Source: Aspidiotus rigidus (lineage: Eukaryota; Arthropoda; Insecta; Hemiptera; Diaspididae). Taken from it: 64,000 bases of DNA. A model generated the notes under the pieces. That model did no database searches. It was not told where the DNA came from and saw nothing but the letters and a program-made list of their open reading frames with translations. This document shows, piece after piece, positions 24,101-36,100 of this stretch. The stretch's first letter is position 1; each line of letters opens with the position of its first letter. Location: assembly GCA_035079385.1 (NCBI GenBank), contig JAVHKY010000004.1, positions 16,337,001 to 16,401,000 of the forward strand, in the 5' to 3' direction. Position numbers and translations under genes: made by a program.

Positions 24101-27100
24101 TACGAGATGAGTAGCTAAATGGGATTGAACCGATAGAAGGGATAAATTACGAGGGTTGAGAACATTTTAAACGATGATCTTGTCTGTAGATTTCAAAATT
24201 GAAGTCCCGTAGAGTCATTGTATGTTGTTTGAAAGTCGAAATTTTCTCAATGCAGAAAAAATATCCTGTGTCCGCCATGGCAACCTAACCTAATTTGCTA
24301 GGAAGAAAAACCTAATCTAATCATAGGAAAGGGACTTCAAACTATAAAGGGAGTTGACATTTTTTAACAGGGAAATGTCTGGTGTCCACCAGGACCAACC
24401 CCAACTTGACCTAACTACAGGAGGGGGACTTGAAAATAAGTTTCCAAGTCCTGTTTTGAGCTTTACAGGGGTGCTGGACGACTATCAAACTACATAATAT
24501 ATGTGGTTGGAACTTGGAAAAATTGACAATAGGCCAGTTTTTGCTGAACGGCCCACGGCAAATTTTTCAAAATAACCCCCAAAGAACAGGTTTCCTGTTA
24601 GAATTTACCTCTAGAGGTAATTTCGATTTGTTCTGAAGTGGTGCGACACAGTTTAATAGAATTAGAGACACAAAAAAACAAAAATACGAAAGTCGAAAAA
24701 TTACGCTTGAATGAGGAGTACAGCCATTTAAGTCAGGGTTTATCCGCTGTGATTTTCGAACCAAAAGTGGTCCAAATTCATGGTCCATCAAATCGAAGTG
24801 TTTTTTTTTCTTACCTACAAACCCTACACAAAAATCTCTTTTCTTCACATATGCATCGAGAAAAGTTTGAACAGTTCTCTACTCTAGTAAAATTGTTGAC
24901 GTTTTGTAGAATGTGGCAGGACTTACCAAGAGCCATCTGCCAATTTTTCAAATTATTTACTTAATGTAAACGGAACTGTACGTTGCGAGTGGCGTATCAC
25001 GGCCACACACGGCGAACGCATTGTGTTGAACATTACTGATTTGGACATGTTTAAAACCGAACAATGTAGCACAGACTATTTGGAAGTCAGAGATGGATAC
25101 TGGCATAAATCTAAACTCATAGGTACCAGATATTTTTTTGGAGGAATCTCATTTTCTGAAACATGCTCCTTTTTAACTCACACTTTGAATTTCAGGAAGA
25201 TACTGCGGAAACGGACGGTTAGAGGAGCTCATTGTGACGGGGAGCAGTCGAATGCTCCTAACTCAGGTCATGTCTGAGAAAGGCACTCAGACGCTTCGAG
25301 GTTTTTCCGCTCATTATGAAAGTAAGTACTGACGAAAATTGAGATGTTTATGTGGTACAAGTTTTTGTTTGGATTTAAGATTACCAATATTTTATCTTGA
25401 AGCGGTCTGCGGTGGAGATGTATTCATCAATGACGAGAATGGGCATTTGGAGTCACCGAATTATCCAGAAGATTACCAACCGAACAAAGATTGTGTGTGG
25501 AGAATTATTGTACCCGAGAATTACCAAGTTGCTTTGAAATTTCAGTCGTTTGAGGTTAGTTTTTATATCTAGAGTAGGGTCGATTAGGTCAACTCAGGGT
25601 CAGATTGTAAAGACGGTACAGGTCATGTACGCTTTTATGTGTGCTGTAAAAGGTATGCTGTGAATCCTTTTACCATCTTGTTAAGAATCAAATTTGATGA
25701 GGTTAATCTCAGGAGGGTACCCATGGAAATATTTTACTTCCCTGATATCGTCAACATCACTTTATTCATTTAGAAAGATGAAAGAAGGGAGATACTTGCA
25801 TTCGCATTTTACATTTAAATTTTTCCGCTGGTTTCAAAAGATGAAAAGAAAAAAAGTTTCTGGATGGTTTGTGAAGAGCAAAAGAAGAGGGATTCGTGAG
25901 GAAAGAGAATCAGTCAAGTAGGAAGAATAAACAAATACAAGAAAAGACGTTACAATTAGAACTCACTACGGAAGAGGCGGTGGCTTATCCGTGGGATAGC
26001 AAGTGTAGATGAATTTCGTCTTTCTTCCTCTTTCGACATCATAAATTTGTAATTAGTAAATTTTACGGTAAAATGTTGAGGAAAGAGGGTACATACGTTC
26101 TCTCTTTTTCAAATCCAGGCTATGCCATTGTGGCTTACAGATTCAAAATTTCACCCTTGTCTGAGTTCTTTTCGAAATCACCAAGTCAATGACTTTTCTT
26201 ATTTTTGTCTTAGCGAAATCTTTTTGTAAAATGGATAAACGTGTAGTAGATCAATCCTTTCGAATGGAAAATGAAACAAAACTTACAGGCTCTTGCTCAA
26301 AACCCGGATTCATGGTTTAGGGTTGAAGATTCTAAGTTTATGTAGATTATAGGGTATAATTTTTGATGTCTGTAATGATTGAAGACTTTGAAAGAGCAAA
26401 TCTGTAGAAATGTTAAAGGTATATGTAGGAAATTTGAAGTAAATAGAGATTACAAATTTTCTTAAGTTCTGTAGAGCGGTAAAACGGCCAAAGAGGAGCC
26501 AGGAATTTTTCCAAGTCCCATAGAAGGCTACAAAACAGCCAACATTTTTTCCAAGTCCCAGAGTTACGTGCCCCTCAGCGATATAGAGAAACAAGTAATT
26601 TTTCCAACTCCCATAGAAGACGATATAGACGATATAGGGGAGCCAGGATTTTTTTTAAGTGCCATACACGGCTATAGAGGATTTTTCCAAGTGCCAGGGT
26701 TGCGTATTCGCGAAAATTTTTCCAAGTCCCATAGAAGACTATACAGAAGCCGCGAAAATTTTTCGAAGTCGCATAGAAGAAAAAGAAATTTTTCCAAGTA
26801 GCTATACTAGCCAATAAAGGGGTATAGAAGAGCCCGGAATTCTGTAAGTCCCTATACTAGCCCATAGAATGTCACGAATTTTCCCAAGTCCCACACCCCA
26901 CAGCGTTATGCCCCCAGCGTTATGCGTACGCGGACAGAATTCCTCTGAGGGCCCCCAGTAAGTAAACGGATGGCGGGTCTCCCGTTTCCAAGTTCCACAG
27001 ATGACTATACAGGACCCGCGAAAATTTTTCAAAGTCGCATAGAAGAGCTCTAAGTTTTCCTATAAGTCACTATACTAGCCAATAGAGGGGTATAGAAGAG

Positions 27101-30100
27101 CCCGGAATTCTGTAAGTCCCTATACTAGCCCATATAGAAGGTCACGAATTTTTCCAAGTCCCAGCGTTACGCCCCACAACGTTATGCGTACGCGGAAAGA
27201 ATTCCTCTGAGGGTCCCCAGTAACTAAACGGATGGTGGGTCTCCCGCCAAAAACGAGGGCTCAATAATATCTTTGAGCTGTCTCGTCAAGAAAGCATCCT
27301 GTGTTTACCTCGTGTATAAATGATGAATTTTGTTGTATTTTTTAAAGATGGAAAACCATGATAATTGCGCCTATGATCATGTAATCATACGCGATGGACA
27401 TTCTGCGGATAGTCCTTTGATTGGAATTTACTGCGGTTATAAATTGCCTCCAGACATTCATTCAACTGGCAGCACCTTGTTGATGAGATTCGTATCGGAC
27501 GGCACGGTTCAAAAAGCTGGCTTCACCGCTGTCTTTATGAAAGGTAATTTGCTAATGAATTTATAGGAAACCAGAGGACGAAATTTGAAGCGAACCTATT
27601 CAACTTACTGGACATTGCGATTACCAAGCAAATTAAAAGCTTTTTCAAACTAGCCCGAAATATAAGGGTGAAACAGGTACCTCGTAACTTTCATAACGAG
27701 TAAAAATTAAAAGCAAATGTTCTGTCGAACCGCAATAAGGGTGAGGGTTGGATGAACGCAATTTAATGGTGGCAAAAGAATACCTTGTTTGGTGAACGAG
27801 GTAGGAGTTGAGGTCGAGCAAGATGAAGACGATTGGTGATACATTAAGAATAAGCTAAGACAATGAAAGTCATCAATAGACGACCCTGCTTGATTCTGCG
27901 CTTCAAGCATGTACAGCGATCTGACAGCGATCAGTATTCAGGTTAGATCGTTAACAGTGTTGCCATAAGTTCTCTTTCTCATGAGGGAAGAGAAGACAGT
28001 CATAATATTTGAAAATGGGAAAGAGATAAGGATTAATGATTGTATTCTGATTCGCGAAATACAGAGCGGTTGCGCTGCAGGTGGTAGTTTACAGAAATTG
28101 GACGAGAGGGTGGTCGCGTATTTTTGATGTGCTCATAAAATCAGCTCTATCTCTTTTAATATGAATTTCTATTAAAAAGTATAGAGAACAAAAGTTGTAG
28201 CTGTCGAAATCTTCTTTCCAACGAACTCAGTTTTGAATCTTTTGCAAAACTTTTTCATCACCCACACCTTCTTGTCTCAATCCACCAATGAGAGAGCCCG
28301 CCACCTCGATATATTTTGCGAATGATATTGACATAATAATTATATTATAACATCATAATATGCGAACTAACCCCTTCATAGTGCTTCTGAAAAATATTAT
28401 ACGCATTTCACGTACGCTAAATGATTTACTGAAATCCAATAATAATGAAATATTTTCTTTGTGAAGGCGGTCAAATTAAAAACAATTGATGAAGGACGTC
28501 TGTCAGTTGTCAGTACTTCATTAACCAAGAAGACTTTTAGTATATAATTAGAGGATACATACAGTCAAGAATTAGGTAACCTAAAATTTATTTATGTCTC
28601 ACCGCTTTCTTAATATTGCTACTGCAAGAAGTATACAAGGTAACCCACCCAATAACTGCCACATTCAGTATTGTAAATATTGACTATTTGCACAAGGATG
28701 TCTCGTTAGGAGCGCCAGTGTTTGCACCTTTTCAGCCTTTTTTGTTCACTAAAAATTCAAAATATGTAATATGAAAATTTATTTTCAGTTATTTTGATTT
28801 ATAATTCTGTAATTAGTAGAAACCTAGCTTTTATGGCTATCGCTTTTTTGCCCAACTTTTCAATTTTTCCACGCGATGCACTACAGCCTACTCTACAGGG
28901 CTTTTACAAGCGTCGAAGAGGAATCAGGAAAAAAGGTTGATGTGACATATGATTTTCATCGAGTCAGATACCTTTTTTCCGGTTATATCTTAGTTTGCAG
29001 GGTGGACCAAGTTTTGCGTGAGAAAGAATGACAGACAGATGAATGCTCGCGGGAATGAGAGAACATCATGCATTGTCCTGCAAACCGATAAGAATTGTAA
29101 AAGTCCTATACAAGGCCGGGATGTGAAGAATTACAACAGCGCGCAGTGGATTCTTATCAGTGACGTTTCGGGGCAGTTCATGTTCAAGGTGGAACTGGTG
29201 TACGTGAATTGGGATGTTAACCCAAGTTGCGTAAGTTGGTAGCCGTGCTCGAACGTGTGGGGGATAATTTTAACGTACCATACTTCATGATGGGGAATTT
29301 GCAATTTTCAAATACGATTTAAATTATTACAATTCGTAATATCAAAAAATTATATCCTATAAATCGTTTAAACACTTCAAGAGAATCGATAACTGAAAGA
29401 AGTAATTCTAATAGTGAGGTATTGAGCTATCTACGACTTATTAAAAATCTCGTTTCTTATGGCCAAATACATTGAACGTAAAATCGTCACCCAGAAATTC
29501 AAGCGAGTGCGGCGAGAGAGGAAGGCGATTCTAGCGCTACCAAACATAGGTTAACATCCCAATTGTAACACACTCTGTACCCTCTCTGATTTGTTATTTT
29601 CAAATAACTCCCCTTGTTACAAGAGGGGGCGCAAATCATTCATTTTCGAATCGAATCATGATTTAAAATCCTTTTTTGATGATTCGTGATTCGTATTCAA
29701 ATCATTTTGAAAACTGGAAAATGATTTATGACTTGTGATTCGAATCAATTCCTGATCAGTCGAATAATTTTCGAATATTTTTCGAATCTTTCGCGAATCA
29801 AACAGAACCCCGCCGTTCAAAATAGAATGAATGTATCTGCATATTTACGCCTAAAATTGCAAATAAATTTTTCAACGTGATTTGAAAGAGATTCGATTCA
29901 AATCCTTTTCGAATCAAAAAATCGTTTGAAATGATTTGATATGGATTTGAATCGAATCTTTTTCGAATCACAGATCATTGTCTCCAGGTGATTCGGATTT
30001 GATTCGAAATTGATTCAATTCATTTTCATGGTGATTGATTTAGAATCATTTACTTCTGAACGATTTATGATTCGTCATTCGAATCTTTAGTTTAAGAAAA

Positions 30101-33100
30101 GCGACTGATTCGTGATTCGAATCACTTTTTGATGATTCGCGCCCACTTGTCTTGTACTGCACCAATTTCACTAAATCAGAATAAGGCATAAAAAGTAGAA
30201 AATCATTTGATCTTCTCAATTATTATATTCTCTTCATTTTTTCCGAAAACACTGTTTTATTTGCGTACAAATTTTTTTCGTTTTTTCCCATAAGTGTCCA
30301 TGTAAATCTGTACCCCCTGATTTTGAAATGCAACGTTGTGACATCGCCACCTTCTGGCCTTGTGTCGATGCTGCACCCACTATCTAACCTTATAAACCTG
30401 TAATGAGTATTCAGCCTGTACCAAGAAAGTTAAATTGGCTGTAGACACTCGTTAGAACTCTTCATGGATTAGTAAAATATTGAATTTTCTGTCTGAAATT
30501 AGTTTTGAAATTTTAAGACAAAATTTTGTAGCCAGTGGTCATCAAAAGGATACATTAAAACCTGCAGTACCTATTATAGAAAGGAAGTTCGTTGATATAA
30601 TTTATGATGACTTAAGAACCCTTTAGACCCTCATAGCTACCTTGGCGGTGTATCAAGAGCTTTCAAATGTGTAAGATATCTTAAGTACCACCTTTTTATT
30701 CAGACATTAGGATAAAACGGTGACTAGGGGAAAACTGCCGGCCAGAGCTAGTCTTGCTTCTTAAAAAGTCTCTTATGACTCGCATAAGTAGTTTTATAGG
30801 TATTCAAATTTATCCCTTAATTACCAGAGAAACAATAATATGTGCTTGCGTATCAACAATCAATAATAATGATTGTAGGTCCTTTAGACTTTTTTTGGAT
30901 TATTTCCCCTCCTGAAATGATCGTCTTAATCCGCGCCTGAGAGAACTCTCTATCTGTAATTTAGAGCATTATAGGTGCAAAACTTCAGCATCTTGATGAA
31001 AAATGGGCAACAATTTTAAAATAATATCGAATACGTTTTCTAATAAGAAAACAATTAAGAAAGTTTGCCTATAGAATTTTGAAAAGACTATATTTCGTTA
31101 TAAATACCAAATTTTTCTAAAACGTTCCAATTGAAACAAAAATCATATATTAACCAATCGCAAATAAGCATGAAGATGGAGGCCATTCTTGGGTAGGTTA
31201 CCTTATTAGTTTAGAATTAGTAATTCTCTCCCGATTTTTTTTTTTTTTTTTTTTCTTATTTTTTGGAGAGAAATCTTGAACTCAAGGTTCTTGGGCCAGA
31301 AATATGTGGAGCAAGGACTGTAAGTTCTCATTCGCATTTATATGACAATGCCATATCCTATTTTTCAGTAATTTTATGGTCATTTCCTTCGTTTACGATG
31401 AACTGGTTTTACCTGCGATTCGGATTCTTCAACGCGACTGTCAACTTTTATAGTTTAGTTATACGCGGGGACTAAGTCCTGTTCGTTTAGAATTTTAGTT
31501 ACCTAACTTACAAAATAACTCTTTGTTTTATTAAATATTACTTTGTAAGGATCTTCAAGAAATACCTACTTCTGATTAGGGTCTCTTTACGCGGTTAATT
31601 CGCTCAAAAACGTATTTCATTTAGAATAAAAGTAGATCTAGAATGCACTTATTTTATTTTTATTTCGAACCATGGAAAGGTGACCCCTTCAACGTTATAA
31701 GATTTATTGTTGAGTTATGAATTTGGTTTGAATAGAATGTAACAGGCTTTACCTGAAAGTTCTTCTTAAGACACTAGGTATGTACTAGCATCCCCACTTT
31801 TTTCTCTATCAGTATTATTGGTACCCAGCTCTTTTGACCAACATGGTGTACCTACGCAATAGCTCGACGACTCCATTATTATTCGAACGGTAAATTTGTA
31901 AAAGATTATTCACTCCTGAAGTTCACTCAATGTACGACTGAGCTATATCTTCAGCTCTGGTCTCTTCAAGCAGTTTTATTTCCATCCAACATGTGTTGTA
32001 CAACACGAAAAGAGAGACTAAAATATTGACGACCATCAACTGCTATCTAAAACAGTCGAAGGACGTGAAGTTTTCACATTCAGATACCACTTGCCGACGT
32101 TTCGGTAGCCACAATCAAAATAAATTTTTATGTATCCTTGGCTGAATTCTACATCTTTCAAAATATCTTGATTGTTGACCTATCCGCTGGATAGTTGTCT
32201 GAAAAAAATAAAGAAGTTTTATCAGGACGATACTGATGAAGACCTGCTAAACGAAACAGATAGTCCGAGTGCCATTTTCCTATTTTTGCTTGATCTTACG
32301 CACTGCATTGCACTTTGTTGGAGTTTGCCAGCTCTAGGTGAAAAAAGTTTAATGTGAGTGCCCCCCCGCCTGTTTTCGATAGGAAATTATGATTGCGCCC
32401 GAGTTTTCTGAAATCAACCGAAAATATACTTCGAAGGTCACAATCTGAAACTCACCCATTGCTCCAAAGAGCTGAAACAATTGGCCAAGTATTGCTTCCC
32501 ACACTTTTACTTCATATCTTTCTAACTACCAAAATAAATTATTAATTTTCTGAGATCTCTCGAAATTTTCTGATTTTTTGTTATTTTTCTGCGGCTATTC
32601 ATTTATTTTGGTTATTTTTATTGCGAATAGACCTCGGGTAATGGAGTAATGGGGAAGATAATGAGATAAATTTCACAAAATCGCTCCGTCTATGTATTTG
32701 TGGTAGTACCGGTCTTAGTTCGAATGGAATTTTTTAAATAGAATTTCGTTCGAGTGTTAAATTACGTTATTTGAAGTTATACCCTAAAATTTGGTATTTC
32801 TCCAAAAACAGAGTCACGCAAAATTTTGTAAAAATCGGGATTGTGACTCAAAAAATTGCCTTGCTACCCTTTTTCGGCTTGTCCGTCGTTGACGGTTTTA
32901 AAAAATCGGCCAAGTTCCCTCCACGATTGCCATATTTTCTATCTCAGAAAAATTCACTTGCAATACTCGCTCAAATCTCAAATGAAAATAGATTGATGAA
33001 TAACTTCAAAATACTTGAGATGACTTTTTACCGCCAAATGTATCACAACTGGTTCAAAAGACTGTCTGCCCGATGAAAGATGTTGAATACTTAGGCTAGG

Positions 33101-36100
33101 TGTCCCCTCTTCCGTTTTCGAATCGCGAGTAAACAGATTGAGTGGCACTTGGACTACTTCCGCTGATCGCAAGAAGAGAAGTATACACGCTATAGATACA
33201 TAACTTGGGTCTGTATACAGCTACTTACGCTTTCGTCCTACGGCACTATAATCTACATGGCTGACTTTACGCGCTCAAGAGCACCTCTCGTGCATATGAA
33301 GTGCTACACGACACGGATTCACACACCGTGAGGATCTCCCAACGCCAGATTTCACGGAAAACGTGACAACCGTGACACGGTTTATACCAAGATTGAATCA
33401 GTAAGCGTCTGAGCACAGTTCAAGTCACGATCTTAGCTAAAAATAAGACTCATCGAGTTGGTAAAACTGGTCCTCAGTAATGGACCGGAGCAAAAGTTAC
33501 CAGAGTTGTCATCGGCTGTAGCTCGGTCCATCACGTGATGAAGCGGAAGTATTCACCCGGGCACAATGACATCACGTGACAAGTTGTGACCTCGACACTT
33601 AGTCACGTCATTTTCATTGGCTGTAGCATGGTCGGTCACGTGATGAAATCAAAGTATTTACCCAGTCACATTGTCGGCACGTCACAATTTGTGACCTCGA
33701 CAGTTAGTCACGTCTTAGTCATCGTTACGTGCCTAGGTCAGTACCTACGTTGTTACAACGTCTATGGCAGCTACCCTCAGGTCGTCCTTCAGAACTCAGA
33801 ATGGCATCAGTGTGATCCTATTATGGCGATTATTTGTTGAATGCGGTTTCATCGGTTGTCAGCAAATAAAAATCGTGTCAAATTGTTAAATATTTATGAG
33901 ATGGAATTCCGTTTCTGGTATTTTGGTATTGCAGTGAGTCATTCTGCTTTTGCCTACGCAGCTTCTTGATGAGGCCTGAAACCATATCCTCTCGTGAGCA
34001 CAAAGCACGATAGGCAAGATTCTTCAAACGAATTATTCTTGCATTGGGAAAAATTTGAAATCTTATTGTCGAAGTAGGTGTGAAATTCGTGGAAGTGTAC
34101 AAATTGCAGACTTCGGGGGGAAAAAATTCAAATTTGCTCTGAAATTGAGATTTTCCAATCCACCACCAGTGCATATTTATAAACTACGTAAAAACCTTTG
34201 ATAAGAAGTCGCAGAGCGAGTAAGTTGAAAAATCTTGATGAAACCCCTTCCTTTGAAAAAACTTGCGCGAACCATACTTGTAATCATTGTCAGAGAAATT
34301 CAATAATATATCCCTAGTTTGTTATACGTAATTTTAATTTTGCGAATAGATACTAGCCTAATTTGTGTTTATCTGGCAACGGACGATCGGAAACCATTCG
34401 TAATTTACCAAGATACAATTTTCTAAGCCCATGGACACATATAAAGGAAGAAAGACAGACGGACTGACAGAGAATACTAGGGACACCGAATAAGGCAGAC
34501 ATAACAGATACAGACAGAATAAGAGTGATACAGTGAAATAGCGAGAGGGCTTGTAGGAGAGGCTTTTCGAAAGAGTCATCTAGAGTAAATAATTAGTGAA
34601 TTGAGCGAATAAATTTGTATGTTGGTTGAGTTTTTCAATGTAATCCCTAAAATTGCGGTTGGACTTGGAAACATTTTTGAGTAATTATTCAGAAAATAAT
34701 TTCGATACATTCGGATTAATTTTGTAATCCTTAATTTCCCCTACAACTTTTTTTGATCACAGAATTCGACGAATGCGCATTGACAGACCACGGATGCGAA
34801 CAAACTTGTATCAACACCCTAGGTGGTTATGATTGCGCTTGCAAGATCGGCTACCAGCTACATTCGGATGGCAAGCATTGCGAAGGTATGTTTCTTTTAC
34901 TTCTCGTATTTCATTAGGTAACCTAAATTGGTTAAAATTATCTGTCTATAACCTTTTCCTCCTCAGAAGCCTACAAAACTATTCTCGTACGTTTCATATT
35001 TTCGTCACTCTTTTTTCTTCACGAGAAGAACGGGTGCAAAATTACTTCTTTCTTTTTTTAATTACACGACCTGCGACTTATTCTTAATTATTTGGATGAC
35101 AGACACATGCGGTGGGCGGATCGATGCGCCAAACGGCACCCTGACAAGTCCCTCGTTTCCTGAATTGTACCCGGGTAATAAGAGTTGTACGTGGGAGATC
35201 ACTGCGCCACCCCAATATAAGATCACGTTGAATTTCACTCATTTCGATTTGGAAGGAAATAATGTAAGTATTAGCGTTCCATCACAGCGTGTTAATTAAA
35301 CTCGTTACCAAGTTGCTTGTTTTCTCTAGAGATTTAACGAATATGTGTGTATATCTTTTCAACGTTTCAGTTTCATCAGGTGAGGGCGTCCTTTAACCTT
35401 TTCGCACGAATCGTTATTCGAGTGTATAAACGTGCGTACTAACGTATCACTGTAGCGCGGAAATTGTGGTGGGCAATTTCCAAAATGTGCTGCACAAGCT
35501 AAAAATATTGTATTTCTGTGACATTTTTGACAGGCCGGATGCGAATACGATCGCGTTGAAATATATAGCAAGTCTGGTCAAGATAGCGTTCGTAAACATG
35601 GAGTTTATTGCGGTAGTCGACTACCTCCGGCCATCACGTCGGAGACTAACATCTTGAGAATCGAATTTAAATCTGATAACAGCATTCACAAATCTGGGTT
35701 CGCGAGTATCTTTTCTGCTGGTTAGTTTCTTCTGCGCGAGGTCGTTCCCAGGATAAAGAAGGAGACGCTGATTGTACGTGCTATCACATAATCTTTCAGA
35801 TATGGACGAGTGTGCCGTCAATAATGGAGGTTGTCAGCATGAATGTCATAACACGGTGGGATCATACGAATGCTCCTGTCATAATGGTTTCGCGCTGCAC
35901 GACAATAAACACGATTGCAAAGAGGGTGGATGTAAGCACGAAATTTCAAAACCAAGAGGCAACATAACCAGCCCGAACTATCCGGACTTTTATCCCAGTA
36001 AAAAAGACTGTGTTTGGCATTTCATCACCACTCCCGGACATCGAATTAAACTCGTGCGTATAAAACAAGTTTAGATACTAGCTGTGGCGGATGTAGAGGG

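Noticed and set aside
32172..32357. 61-codon frame with an acidic stretch in intron 10
   Set aside because: A donor-like GTGAGT follows it, but no acceptor or family match supports an exon.
32771..33076. 101-codon frame in tolloid intron 10
   Set aside because: No CUB, EGF or other domain pattern; unlike the 29001 and 31269 blocks it lacks splice signals and family residues.
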